64,000 nt of DNA from Pirellulimonas nuda (GTDB lineage Bacteria; Planctomycetota; Planctomycetia; Pirellulales; Lacipirellulaceae): positions 4,278,001 to 4,342,000 of the forward strand of contig NZ_CP036291.1 of NCBI RefSeq assembly GCF_007750855.1, read 5' to 3'. The stretch's first letter is position 1; each line of letters starts with the position of its first letter. The notes below the pieces were generated by a model, which was given only the letters and a program-made list of their open reading frames with translations, did not search any database and was not told where the DNA came from. Shown piece by piece: positions 54,817-63,158 of this stretch. Position numbers and translations under genes: made by a program.

Positions 54817-56106
54817 ATGCCCCTGCTCAGCCCATCCGACGTGAAGCCGCCACAGCCGGCGCCGGCGCGTCGGCCGAAGCTGCTGGCCATGGAGATCGAG
54901 GTGCGCGGGCACCACTCCATGTACGTGCGCAACCTCGCGTCGGCCTGGCAGGAGTTCGCCATCCCGGCGGACGTGACGTTCCTGTTGACCCCCAAGTTCT
55001 TTGAGCTGCACCCAGACGTCGTTGCGTTTGTCCGCGAGCGCCGCGCGTGCGGGGTGTCCATCGAGTCGCTCACCGAGACGCAGTCGCAGCGGATGGAACG
55101 GTCGAGGCTCACCCGGCACTTCTACGCCTGGGAGTACTTCTGCGACTACGCCGAGCGGCACTCCGCAGACCACGGCCTGCTGCTGTACTTCGACATGTTC
55201 CAGCTCCCGATAACGCTCGGCCGTTCGGCGCCCTGCCCGTTCTCGGCGATCTATTTTCGGCCGACGTTCCACTACCGGCACGTCCTGCGCAACTACTCCC
55301 CTGGCTGGCGAGAATGGCTGAAGGGGGTCCGCAAGCGTGCGGTGCTGGCCCGCGTGCTCCGGAACCGGCGCCTCGAGCGCCTCTACTGCCTCGACCCCTT
55401 CGCGGCCGATTTCATCAACGCAAAGATGCCCTCGTCGACCTCCGTCTCGGCCCTCGCGGACGCCTACTTTGAGACCGAGAGCGCGCCCGGACGCGTCGCC
55501 GACCTACGCGACTCGCTCAACATCGAGCCGGGGCGGACCGTCTGCTGCTCGCTCGGGGTGATGGACCGACGCAAGGGAGTGAAAGAATTGTTGGAGGCGT
55601 TGCCGCTGGTTCCCCCCGAGGCGGCCAGACGGATTTGCTTGTTGCTGGTCGGGCACATGCCGCCGGAGTACGCGGCGCAGGTGACGCCCGTTCTCGAGCG
55701 TGTGCAGAAGGAGACTTCGGTGCAGGTGATCCTGCGCAATACGTTTGTCGATGAGCAGGAGTTTCAAGACTACTTCGACCTCTCCGACGTGCAGCTCACC
55801 ACGTACCAGCGGCACATGGGATCGAGCCAGATGTTGGTCCGCTCCGCGCGGGCCTGCAAGCCGGTTCTGTCTTCCGATTACGGGCTGATGGGCGAGGTGG
55901 TGGTCCAGCACGGGCTGGGGCTCACTTGTGACACGTCGAGCCCCGCGGCGCTCGCCGCCGGATTGGAGCGCATCGCTGAATCAGACCTGACCACGCTCGT
56001 CGACCGCGACCGCGCCAGGCGTTTTGCGGAGCAAAACTCCCGCCGCGCGCACGTCGAGAGCCTGTGCCAGATGTTCGAGTCGCCGGCCAACGGAGGGGCG
56101 CCGTGA
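54817..56106 (+). CDS. Glycosyltransferase, GT4-like
   Basis: GT-B type transferase of the exopolysaccharide cluster. N-terminal lobe LLAMEIEVRGHHSMYVRNLA and HGLLLYFDMFQLPITLG; C-terminal lobe TVCCSLGVMDRRKGVKELLE, ICLLLVGHMPPEYAAQV, VILRNTFVDEQEFQDYFDLS. In place of E-x7-E it has HMGSSQMLVRSARACKPVLS, so the acid residues of typical GT4 enzymes are not obvious. ATG at 54817, after a 94-base spacer. Its stop overlaps the next start (GTGA). 429 residues. Confidence 0.8.
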   Translation: MPLLSPSDVKPPQPAPARRPKLLAMEIEVRGHHSMYVRNLASAWQEFAIPADVTFLLTPKFFELHPDVVAFVRERRACGVSIESLTETQSQRMERSRLTRHFYAWEYFCDYAERHSADHGLLLYFDMFQLPITLGRSAPCPFSAIYFRPTFHYRHVLRNYSPGWREWLKGVRKRAVLARVLRNRRLERLYCLDPFAADFINAKMPSSTSVSALADAYFETESAPGRVADLRDSLNIEPGRTVCCSLGVMDRRKGVKELLEALPLVPPEAARRICLLLVGHMPPEYAAQVTPVLERVQKETSVQVILRNTFVDEQEFQDYFDLSDVQLTTYQRHMGSSQMLVRSARACKPVLSSDYGLMGEVVVQHGLGLTCDTSSPAALAAGLERIAESDLTTLVDRDRARRFAEQNSRRAHVESLCQMFESPANGGAP

Positions 56107-57476
56107 CCCAAACCGTCGCCGCCAACCCGGCCGTCGCCGCCACGCTCACGCCGCAGCCTCCTGCTCCGGCGCCGTGTAGCAGCGCGTCGGCCGACTACCG
56201 GCGCGACCTGAAGATGGGGGGGCTTTCGCTCGCGGACCAGTTGGTGGTCAGCGGCGCCAATTTCCTCACGTTCGTCATGCTTTCGCACTGGTGCACGAAG
56301 CAACAGGTGGGGCTTTTTGCGCTGGCCTGGACGGTGTCGGGGTTCCTGCGTACCGCGCAGGAACGCCTCATCTCGGCGCCCTACCTAGCGTTTGTGCACC
56401 GCCACGAAACAGATCAACCCTCGCTGCTAGGCAGCAGCCTAGTGCACCAGGGCTGCTTCGCGGCGCTCTGCGGGTTAGCGGTAGCCGCGGGCGCCCTGGC
56501 GCCCTGGTCGGATGACTTGGCGCGGATGCCGATCGTATTCGCGGCCCTCGCGGCATCGCTTCCGCTGATGATGCTCCGCGATCACCTGCGGGTCGTCTGC
56601 TCGGCCCACTTCCGCTTCTACACCGAGATCGCGATGGACCTGCTGGTTGCGTGTACGCAGCTCTCGGCCATCGTATTGCTGGCCGGGGCCGGGGCGCTGA
56701 ACGCCGCCACTGTGACCGTCGCACTAGGGTTGGCCTGCCTGGCTCCAAGCCTCTGGTGGCTGGCGCGGCGGGCGCAGCCGTTCCGGATCGACCCGGCGCG
56801 CCTGGCGACAGACTGGCTGACCAGTTGGCGTTACTCCCGCTGGCTAGTCGTGGCACGCTCGATCAGCCTGGGCGCCTACCAACTCATCCCCTGGTTGGTG
56901 GTGTTCTACCTAGACACCGAGCGTGCGGGCGTGTTTGCCGTTTGCAGCAACCTGGTCGGACTCTCGCAGATGTTTGTGATGGGCGCCAACAACTACTTCC
57001 AACCCAGGACGATCGCGGCGATGCAGACGCAGGGCATCACGGCCATGTGCCGGTCTTTGCTCGAGACAGTCCTGGTTTTCACCGTGATCCTGTCCGGACT
57101 GACGCTGGCCCTCTACTTCGCCGGGGGCTGGCTGCTCGGCGCGATCTACGGCGCCGACTACGCAGAGTATGGCCACCTCACCTTCTTGATCGCGCTGGCG
57201 ACTCTGGCGATCTGCGTGTCGGTCGGCTGCGGCAACGGCCTCGCTGCGTTGGGCAAGCCCCGGGGCTACCTGTGGGGCGAGCTGGCCTACTTCGCGGTGT
57301 CGATCGGTTGCGCGATGCTGCTGATCCCCCGGATGGGACTGACGGGCGCCGCTTGGTCCCTGGTGGCGGGGGGCGTGACTGTCTCCTTGGTGACCGCCCT
57401 CACGCTGGCGCTGCTGGTGCGTGAGCACCTGCGAGAAGAGCGATGGTCCTCCACCCCCGCGGAGGCCGTGGAATGA
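56103..57476 (+). CDS. Wzx-like oligosaccharide flippase
   Basis: Polytopic inner-membrane protein that flips the lipid-linked repeat unit. About 12 hydrophobic segments are seen, e.g. SLADQLVVSGANFLTFVML, GLFALAWTVSGFL, IVFAALAASLPLMML, LVACTQLSAIVLLAGAGAL, LIPWLVVFYLDTERAGVFAV, LLETVLVFTVILSGLTLALY, LAICVSVGCGNGLAALG, VAGGVTVSLVTALTLALLV. A GTG start at 56103 overlaps the TGA of the upstream gene. 457 residues, typical for the polysaccharide transport family. Confidence 0.88.
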   Translation: MTQTVAANPAVAATLTPQPPAPAPCSSASADYRRDLKMGGLSLADQLVVSGANFLTFVMLSHWCTKQQVGLFALAWTVSGFLRTAQERLISAPYLAFVHRHETDQPSLLGSSLVHQGCFAALCGLAVAAGALAPWSDDLARMPIVFAALAASLPLMMLRDHLRVVCSAHFRFYTEIAMDLLVACTQLSAIVLLAGAGALNAATVTVALGLACLAPSLWWLARRAQPFRIDPARLATDWLTSWRYSRWLVVARSISLGAYQLIPWLVVFYLDTERAGVFAVCSNLVGLSQMFVMGANNYFQPRTIAAMQTQGITAMCRSLLETVLVFTVILSGLTLALYFAGGWLLGAIYGADYAEYGHLTFLIALATLAICVSVGCGNGLAALGKPRGYLWGELAYFAVSIGCAMLLIPRMGLTGAAWSLVAGGVTVSLVTALTLALLVREHLREERWSSTPAEAVE

Positions 57477-58825
57477 ACGCTGCCTCGACGAATCCTCCGC
57501 TGCTCACCGGTTGGGGCCTGCTGGCGGTGCTGTGCATCGGCTCCGGCTTCTGGTTTGTCGACCACAGCTGGGACCGGGCCATCCGCTACGCGGGCGTGGA
57601 TGAACTAGAGTACGGAACGGAGAACGACACCGCGGACCGGCTCGACGACGTCAACGCAGAGTCGACCCTGGCGCGTGTGGCGCTCGCGGCGGTGGGGGGC
57701 CTGCTCTTGCTCACACAATCCGGCGCCCGACTCAGCCTCAGAGACCCACTGCTCGTCACCCTGGGCTTGCTTGGGACGTTCCTCGTCGCCTCGTACTTCT
57801 GGTCGGAAAACCCCGGGTACACGTTCTTCAAGCTGGCCGTTCTGGCGGTCTTCGTGCTCGCCGCGGCGGGTCTGTCCTACCGGCTTCCGCTGGGCGAGTT
57901 GGCGACGGCGCTCGTGGTGGTCTGCCTCGGGTATATCTTGCTGGGGGTGCTAGTCGAGGTTGCGCTGGGGGTCTTTCGGCCGTACGGCGCCTACCGCTTC
58001 ATCGGCACGTCGCACCCCAACACCGAGGCCATCTTCGGCGGCATTGTGTGCCTGGGGGCGCCCGTGGTGGCCAGCCGCAGCTCCAACAAGCCGCTGGTGT
58101 TCTGGTCGCTGGTGGCGGTGGGTCTTGCGTGTGTGTGGCTCACCAAATCGCGTACGTCGCTCGGCGCGCTCGTGTTGGCGTTCGCCGCGATGCAATCGCT
58201 GGGGCTGCGGCGCGGGTCGCGGATGATGGTCGCCTCGATCCTGGCGTTTGCCGTCGGGTTCGGGTGCATCGCTTACTCCATGCTGGACAGCCACAGCACC
58301 GAGCGGATCGAGACCGCGCTGGCCATGGGACGCACCGAAGAGCTCGGGAGCCTCACCGGCAGGCTTCCCCTGTGGGAAGAGTTGCTGGACCACGTCGCGA
58401 AGGCCCCGATCCTTGGCTACGGCTACCTCGCCTTCTGGGACGCCGAGCGCGTGGAAGAGCTCAGCGACTTGTTCTCGTGGGAGATCCCGCACGGACACAA
58501 CATGTACATCGACATCCTGCTTGACGGCGGGACGGTCGGGCTGGCGCTGGTCGTCTTGTTGTTCGCTGTAGGGCTGGTGGTCACCGCCACGCGGTTCCTC
58601 CAAACCCACGACTACGCCAGCGCGTTCAGCTTCGGCGTGCTCCTTTTCTGTATCGCCAACGGCTTTGCCGAGTCGCTGTTCAAGCTGCCCGGCATGGGCT
58701 GCTTCGTGGTGGCGTGTTTGCTGCTGGGACACGTCTGGCGCCGCGAGGCGTCCGAAGCGCCGGCTGCCGAGCCTGCCACGCGCCGCCCGGCCTACGCCGG
58801 CACGACACGGAGGGTGATGGCGTGA
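57473..58825 (+). CDS. O-antigen ligase/polymerase-like (Wzy) membrane protein
   Basis: Polytopic membrane protein that joins repeat units. 450 residues with 10-12 hydrophobic segments (TGWGLLAVLCIGSGFWFV, LLVTLGLLGTFLVASYFW, VLAVFVLAAAGLSYRLP, LVVVCLGYILLGVLVEVALG). The large loop region has the ligase/polymerase pattern: IGTSHPNTEAIFGGIVCLGA, LTKSRTSLGALVLAFAAMQS, LTGRLPLWEELLDHVAKAPI and LGYGY, EIPHGHNMYIDILLDGGTVG. ATG overlaps the flippase stop (ATGA), and its stop overlaps the next GTG. Confidence 0.9.
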   Translation: MNAASTNPPLLTGWGLLAVLCIGSGFWFVDHSWDRAIRYAGVDELEYGTENDTADRLDDVNAESTLARVALAAVGGLLLLTQSGARLSLRDPLLVTLGLLGTFLVASYFWSENPGYTFFKLAVLAVFVLAAAGLSYRLPLGELATALVVVCLGYILLGVLVEVALGVFRPYGAYRFIGTSHPNTEAIFGGIVCLGAPVVASRSSNKPLVFWSLVAVGLACVWLTKSRTSLGALVLAFAAMQSLGLRRGSRMMVASILAFAVGFGCIAYSMLDSHSTERIETALAMGRTEELGSLTGRLPLWEELLDHVAKAPILGYGYLAFWDAERVEELSDLFSWEIPHGHNMYIDILLDGGTVGLALVVLLFAVGLVVTATRFLQTHDYASAFSFGVLLFCIANGFAESLFKLPGMGCFVVACLLLGHVWRREASEAPAAEPATRRPAYAGTTRRVMA

Positions 58826-60033
58826 CCAAGAGGCAGCCTCAACCCGCAAGCACGCCGACCGTGCTGGTCGTCGGCCAGACGCCGCCGCCGACGCACGGCC
58901 AGGCGGTCATGATCGAACTGCTGCTCAAGAGCCAGATGCAACGCGTCCGGCTCCGCCACGTGCGGATGACCTTTAGCGACGGCATCGAAGAAGTAGGCCG
59001 ATTCCGCCTCGCAAAGCTGGGGCGCCTGCTCGGACTCGTGCTGCGGATCGTCTACGCCCGGTTCGCCTACGGCGCCACGGCGCTCTACTACCCTCCGGCG
59101 GGTCCCAACCGCACGCCGCTTTACCGAGACATGGTGGTGCTGATCGCTACCCGCTGGTTATTCCGCCGCACGGTCTTCCACATGCAGGCCAGCGGCGTCA
59201 GCGAGTTGTACCCGAGGCTCAACGCGGTAGAACGCTGGCTGTTCCGCCGGGCGTACGGGCGGCCCGACCTGGTGATCCGGCTCTCCGAGGCGACCGCCCC
59301 AGACGACGTGTGCTTCCATGCGAAGCGGGTCGCCTTCATCGCGAACGCCACGCCCGACCTCGCTTTCCGCACCGACCCGCAAACGCCGCGGTGCGGCCCG
59401 TTGCGGTTGCTGTACGTGGGCAATGTTTGCGAGAGCAAGGGCGCCCCGCTGCTGATCGACGCGGTAGCAGAACTCGCGCAGCGCGGCGTCGCCGTTGAGC
59501 TGCGTATCGTCGGCGCCTTCATGCCGGCTGGGCTGGAGGGGGTGCTGCGCAGCGCCATCGCGAGCGCCGGGCTGGGCGACCGCGTCACGCTTTGTGGACC
59601 CAAGTACGGCGCGGATAAGCTCGATGAGCTGATCCGCGCCGACGTCTTCTGCTTCCCCACGCACTACGAATCGGAAGCCTTCCCGTGCGTGCTGGTCGAG
59701 GCGATGTCGTTTGGCCTGCCGGTGGTCGCCACACGCTGGCGTGGGGTGCCGTCGATCGTCGACGAAGGCCAAACAGGCCTGCTATGCCCCACCCACGACC
59801 CGGCGGCGATTGCCGACGCAATCGAACGACTGGCCGGCTCGCCGGAGCTGCGATCGCAGATGGGCGCCGCGGGGCGGGAAAAGTACGAGCGGTGCTACAC
59901 GGTTGATCGCTACCACCGGAGAATGGAAGAGGCGCTCGCCGGCGTGTGTGAGCCAGCAGCCCCGCGCGGCGCGCACGCCGCGGGCCCCGTCCTTGCCGCC
60001 GGCGGCGACTCCAACATGGAGCTGGCGCGATGA
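58822..60033 (+). CDS. Glycosyltransferase family 4
   Basis: GT-B transferase, 403 residues. N-terminal lobe VLVVGQTPPPTHGQAVMIEL and ALYYPPAGPNRTPLYRDMVV; C-terminal lobe LRLLYVGNVCESKGAPLLID, VELRIVGAFMPAG, VTLCGPKYGADKLDELIRAD and the acid motif ESEAFPCVLVEAMSFGLPVV with intact E-x7-E. The GTG start at 58822 overlaps the TGA of the upstream gene, its end overlaps the next ATG (ATGA). Confidence 0.92.
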   Translation: MTKRQPQPASTPTVLVVGQTPPPTHGQAVMIELLLKSQMQRVRLRHVRMTFSDGIEEVGRFRLAKLGRLLGLVLRIVYARFAYGATALYYPPAGPNRTPLYRDMVVLIATRWLFRRTVFHMQASGVSELYPRLNAVERWLFRRAYGRPDLVIRLSEATAPDDVCFHAKRVAFIANATPDLAFRTDPQTPRCGPLRLLYVGNVCESKGAPLLIDAVAELAQRGVAVELRIVGAFMPAGLEGVLRSAIASAGLGDRVTLCGPKYGADKLDELIRADVFCFPTHYESEAFPCVLVEAMSFGLPVVATRWRGVPSIVDEGQTGLLCPTHDPAAIADAIERLAGSPELRSQMGAAGREKYERCYTVDRYHRRMEEALAGVCEPAAPRGAHAAGPVLAAGGDSNMELAR

Positions 60034-60821
60034 TCACCGACACCCTCAGCCCCCGATCGGCTCCGCCACGGTTCGACCGTGCGACGGTCGTCGGCGTTGG
60101 CTTCGATGTGTGCGATTACGACTCGGTGGTCGCCTGGCTGGGTGACTCGGCCTATGCGAGCGAGACGGCCCGGTACGTTTGTGTCTCGAACGTGGCGGAC
60201 GTGATGGACGCCAAAAAGGACACGTCGTACGCCTCGGCGCTCGCCGCCAGCGCGCTCACGGTCCCCGATGGCGCGCCGGTGGTGTGGGCCATGCGCAAGG
60301 CGGGGTGGCCGATCCGCAAGCGTGTTTACGGGCCCACGCTGATGGAGCGGGCGTTGGAATCCGACGCCCTGGCCGAGCGGCGGCACGTGTTGATCGGCGG
60401 GTCGACCGCGGGACGCGACGGCGTTCGCCGGCGGTTTCCGGAAGTGAACTGGGTCGGCGAGCTGGACTTCCGCTACGACCAGCTCGACGACGCGGCCCTG
60501 GCCGAGCTGGCGAACCAGTACGCGGGCCTCCAGCCCGACTACGCGTGGGTGTCGCTCGGGGGGGGCAAACAGGTGCGCTTCATGCACCGCTTCGCGCCGC
60601 TGGCCCCGCCCAGCGTGCTGCTGGGGGTCGGCGCCGCGTTCGATTTCCACGCCGGACTGACCCGCCAAGCGCCGCGCTGGATGCAGGAGGGGGGCCTGGA
60701 ATGGCTGTTCCGCTTGGGCGTCGAGCCACGCCGGCTCTGGCGCCGGTACCTGCTCCACAACCCTCCGTTCCTCTACCACTGGGCCCGCGAGGCGGTCAGG
60801 CCCTCGCAACCCAAACGCTAG
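60030..60821 (+). CDS. WecG/TagA/CpsF family glycosyltransferase
   Basis: Transfers N-acetylmannosamine(uronic acid)- or glucuronic acid-type sugars to a lipid-linked acceptor in cell-surface polymer synthesis. Motifs: GVGFDVCDYDSVVAWL, YVCVSNVADVMDAKKD, ALTVPDGAPVVWAMRKAGWP with the catalytic Asp, KRVYGPTLMERAL, VLIGGSTAGRDGVRRRFPE, PDYAWVSLGGGKQVRFMH, GVGAAFDFHAGLTRQAPRW. 263 residues, usual length. ATG overlaps the upstream stop. Confidence 0.92.
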   Translation: MITDTLSPRSAPPRFDRATVVGVGFDVCDYDSVVAWLGDSAYASETARYVCVSNVADVMDAKKDTSYASALAASALTVPDGAPVVWAMRKAGWPIRKRVYGPTLMERALESDALAERRHVLIGGSTAGRDGVRRRFPEVNWVGELDFRYDQLDDAALAELANQYAGLQPDYAWVSLGGGKQVRFMHRFAPLAPPSVLLGVGAAFDFHAGLTRQAPRWMQEGGLEWLFRLGVEPRRLWRRYLLHNPPFLYHWAREAVRPSQPKR

Positions 60822-60873
60822 CCGCGAGGCAATTCGTTACTCTCTTCGTTGATTCTCCATTGAAAGCCGCACC

Positions 60874-61698
60874 ATGAACGTCACCAAGCAACCGACCGAA
60901 CGCATCGACGTCTTGCCCGCACAGCCGCCCGCCGGCGAGCAAGCGGCGCGACGAGCGCTGATCGTGCTCCCCGCCTACAACGAAGAAGAATCGCTCCCAC
61001 CGCTGCTAGACGCCATCCAGAGCACCTTGACGGCCGCGGGCGTGGGCTACGAGGTGCTGGTGGTCGACGACGGCAGCCAAGACGGCACCGCGCGGGTCGT
61101 CAGCCAGGCGTCGTTCCGGATGCCGGTGACGCTGGTGCAGCACGAGCAGAACCGGGGCCTGGCGGCGGCGCTGCGTACGGGCCTCGAAGCGGCCGTGCGG
61201 GCCAGCGGGCCGGAGGACGTGATCTTCACGCTCGACGCAGACAACACCCAGCCCCCCGGCCTGATGCCGCGGATGCTTTCGATGATCTCCGAGGGGCACG
61301 ACGTGGTGATCGCGTCGCGCTTCCAAGCGGGGTCGCGCGTCGTCGGCGTCCCCTGGCGCCGCAACCTGATGAGCCTGGCCGCACGCGGGCTGTTCACCGT
61401 GGCGCTTCCGATCCGCGGCGTCCGCGACTACACGTGCGGGTACCGGGCGTACCGCGCCACGGCCCTGCGGGACGCGATGAACCGCTACGGTGACGCCTTC
61501 GTAAGCGAGACCGGTTTCTCTTGCATGGTCGACGTGCTGCTCAAGCTGCGGGGCCAGGGGCTGGTGATGGGCGAGGCGCCGATGATCCTCCGCTACGACC
61601 AGAAGGGGGGCGCCAGCAAGATGCGGGTCGCCCGCACGGCGTTGCAGACGCTCTCGCTGATCGCCCGGCGGCGGTTGGGCCAGACGGGGGGCAAGTGA
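60874..61698 (+). CDS. Glycosyltransferase family 2 (DPM1-like)
   Basis: GT-A fold transferase, 274 residues. Nucleotide-binding motifs: ALIVLPAYNEEESLPPLLDA, YEVLVVDDGSQDGTARVVSQ, NRGLAAALRTGLEAA, DVIFTLDADNTQPPGLMPRM (DxD), VVIASRFQAGSRVVG, GVRDYTCGYRAYRATALRDA, PMILRYDQKGGASKM. It resembles polyprenol-phosphate mannosyl/glucosyl transferases but has no C-terminal membrane helix. The TGA overlaps the next ATG. Confidence 0.92.
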   Translation: MNVTKQPTERIDVLPAQPPAGEQAARRALIVLPAYNEEESLPPLLDAIQSTLTAAGVGYEVLVVDDGSQDGTARVVSQASFRMPVTLVQHEQNRGLAAALRTGLEAAVRASGPEDVIFTLDADNTQPPGLMPRMLSMISEGHDVVIASRFQAGSRVVGVPWRRNLMSLAARGLFTVALPIRGVRDYTCGYRAYRATALRDAMNRYGDAFVSETGFSCMVDVLLKLRGQGLVMGEAPMILRYDQKGGASKMRVARTALQTLSLIARRRLGQTGGK

Positions 61699-63158
61699 TG
61701 AAGATCATCAATGCTACACCCAGCAGCGACCGGGGCTGGGCCGTCGTGGGGGGCGGCGCCCTGGGGCTGACCATGGCCCTGCGGCTGGCCCAGCGTGGCG
61801 TGCCGGTAACGGTGCTCGAAGCCGCGCCGCAGCTCGGCGGACTCGCCAGCCCGTGGCGGCTCTCCGACGGCGCGCCCGAGGGCGCGGACGACGCGGCCTC
61901 CGGCGGCGACGCAACCTGGGACCGCTTTTATCACGTAACGCTGCTCTCCGATTCGCACCTGCGCGGCCTGCTGGGCGAGCTCGGCCTCGAAGAGAAGATG
62001 CGTTGGGTAGAAACCAAGACCGGTTTCTATTCCGGCGGCAAGCTCCACTCGATGTCGAACTCGCTGGAGTTCCTGCGGTTCCCGCCGCTGACGACCGCCG
62101 AGAAGCTGCGGCTCGGCGCCACGATCTTCTACGCCTCAAAGATCAAGAACTGGCGCAAGATGGAGCAGGTCCCCGTCGCCGACTGGCTCCTCCGGCACTC
62201 CGGCCGCGGCGTGTGCGAGAAGATCTGGCTGCCGCTGCTGCGCGCCAAGCTGGGCGACGCGTACCGTGACACCTCCGCGGCGTTCATCTGGGCGCACATC
62301 AACCGCATGTACAGCGCCCGACGGTCCGGCCTCAAGAAGGAGATGTTCGGCTACGTCCCCGGGGGCTACGCCACCGTGCTCGGCAAGCTGTACAGCCGGC
62401 TGCGCGAACTGGGCGTCGAAATCCGCTGCGGCTCCACGGTATGGGAGGCCCGCAGCGCCGCGGGGGACGCCGGGGTCGAGGTGACGCTGCAGTGCGGCGA
62501 GACCCGCACCTACTCGAACGTGGTGTTCACTACCCCCTCGCCCACCATCGCCGCGGCCTGCCCGCAGTTGACGCCGGCCGAGCGCGATCGGTTCGAGGGG
62601 GTCCGCTACCTGGGCGTTGTGTGCGCCTCGCTGCTGCTCAAGCGGCCGATCTCGCCCTACTACGTCACCAACATCACCGACGGGTGGGTGCCGCTGACCG
62701 GCGTGATCGAGATGACCACGATCGTCGACCCCGCCGAGCTGGGGGGCCGCTCGCTGGTCTACCTGCCGAAGTACGCGTCGTCCGACGACGCGATCTTCAA
62801 GGTTTCCGACGCGGAGCTGCGAGAGCGTTGGCTCGGCACCCTTGAGAAGATGTACCCACACTTCCGCCGCGACCAGGTCGAGGCCTTCCGCGTAGCCCGC
62901 GCCCGGCAGGTGATGGCGCTGCCGACGGTTGGCTACTCGGACCGCCTGCCGCCGATGAAGACCAGCGTGCCGGGCGTGTGGGGCGTGAACTCGGCCCACA
63001 TCCTCAAGGGGAACCTCAACGTCAACGAGACCATCCAGGTCGCCGAGCAAGCGATCCGCGGCCCGATGGCCATGGCGGTCGCCGCCTCGCGTCCCTACTC
63101 CTCCTTCCTCCCGCCGAGCTATGTCCCGCGCGAACGCGAGTTTGTCGCTCGATCTTGA
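61698..63158 (+). CDS. FAD-dependent amine oxidase-like protein
   Basis: NAD(P)/FAD-binding oxidoreductase of 486 residues, common in polysaccharide clusters; the sugar-linked substrate is unknown. Rossmann motif AVVGGGALGLTMALRLAQRG and VTVLEAAPQLGGLASPW; WDRFYHVTLLSDSHLRGLLG; MFGYVPGGYATVLGKLYSRL; C-terminal FAD contact GVWGVNSAHILKGNLNVNET. Start ATG at 61698 overlaps the upstream stop (ATGA). The 3' end overlaps the next gene by 38 bases in another frame. Confidence 0.88.
   Translation: MKIINATPSSDRGWAVVGGGALGLTMALRLAQRGVPVTVLEAAPQLGGLASPWRLSDGAPEGADDAASGGDATWDRFYHVTLLSDSHLRGLLGELGLEEKMRWVETKTGFYSGGKLHSMSNSLEFLRFPPLTTAEKLRLGATIFYASKIKNWRKMEQVPVADWLLRHSGRGVCEKIWLPLLRAKLGDAYRDTSAAFIWAHINRMYSARRSGLKKEMFGYVPGGYATVLGKLYSRLRELGVEIRCGSTVWEARSAAGDAGVEVTLQCGETRTYSNVVFTTPSPTIAAACPQLTPAERDRFEGVRYLGVVCASLLLKRPISPYYVTNITDGWVPLTGVIEMTTIVDPAELGGRSLVYLPKYASSDDAIFKVSDAELRERWLGTLEKMYPHFRRDQVEAFRVARARQVMALPTVGYSDRLPPMKTSVPGVWGVNSAHILKGNLNVNETIQVAEQAIRGPMAMAVAASRPYSSFLPPSYVPREREFVARS

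Noticed and set aside
53616..55112. A 498-codon minus-strand open frame
   Set aside because: Opposite the Wzz-like, CpsD-like and GT genes, which have clear family motifs; the product has no domain.
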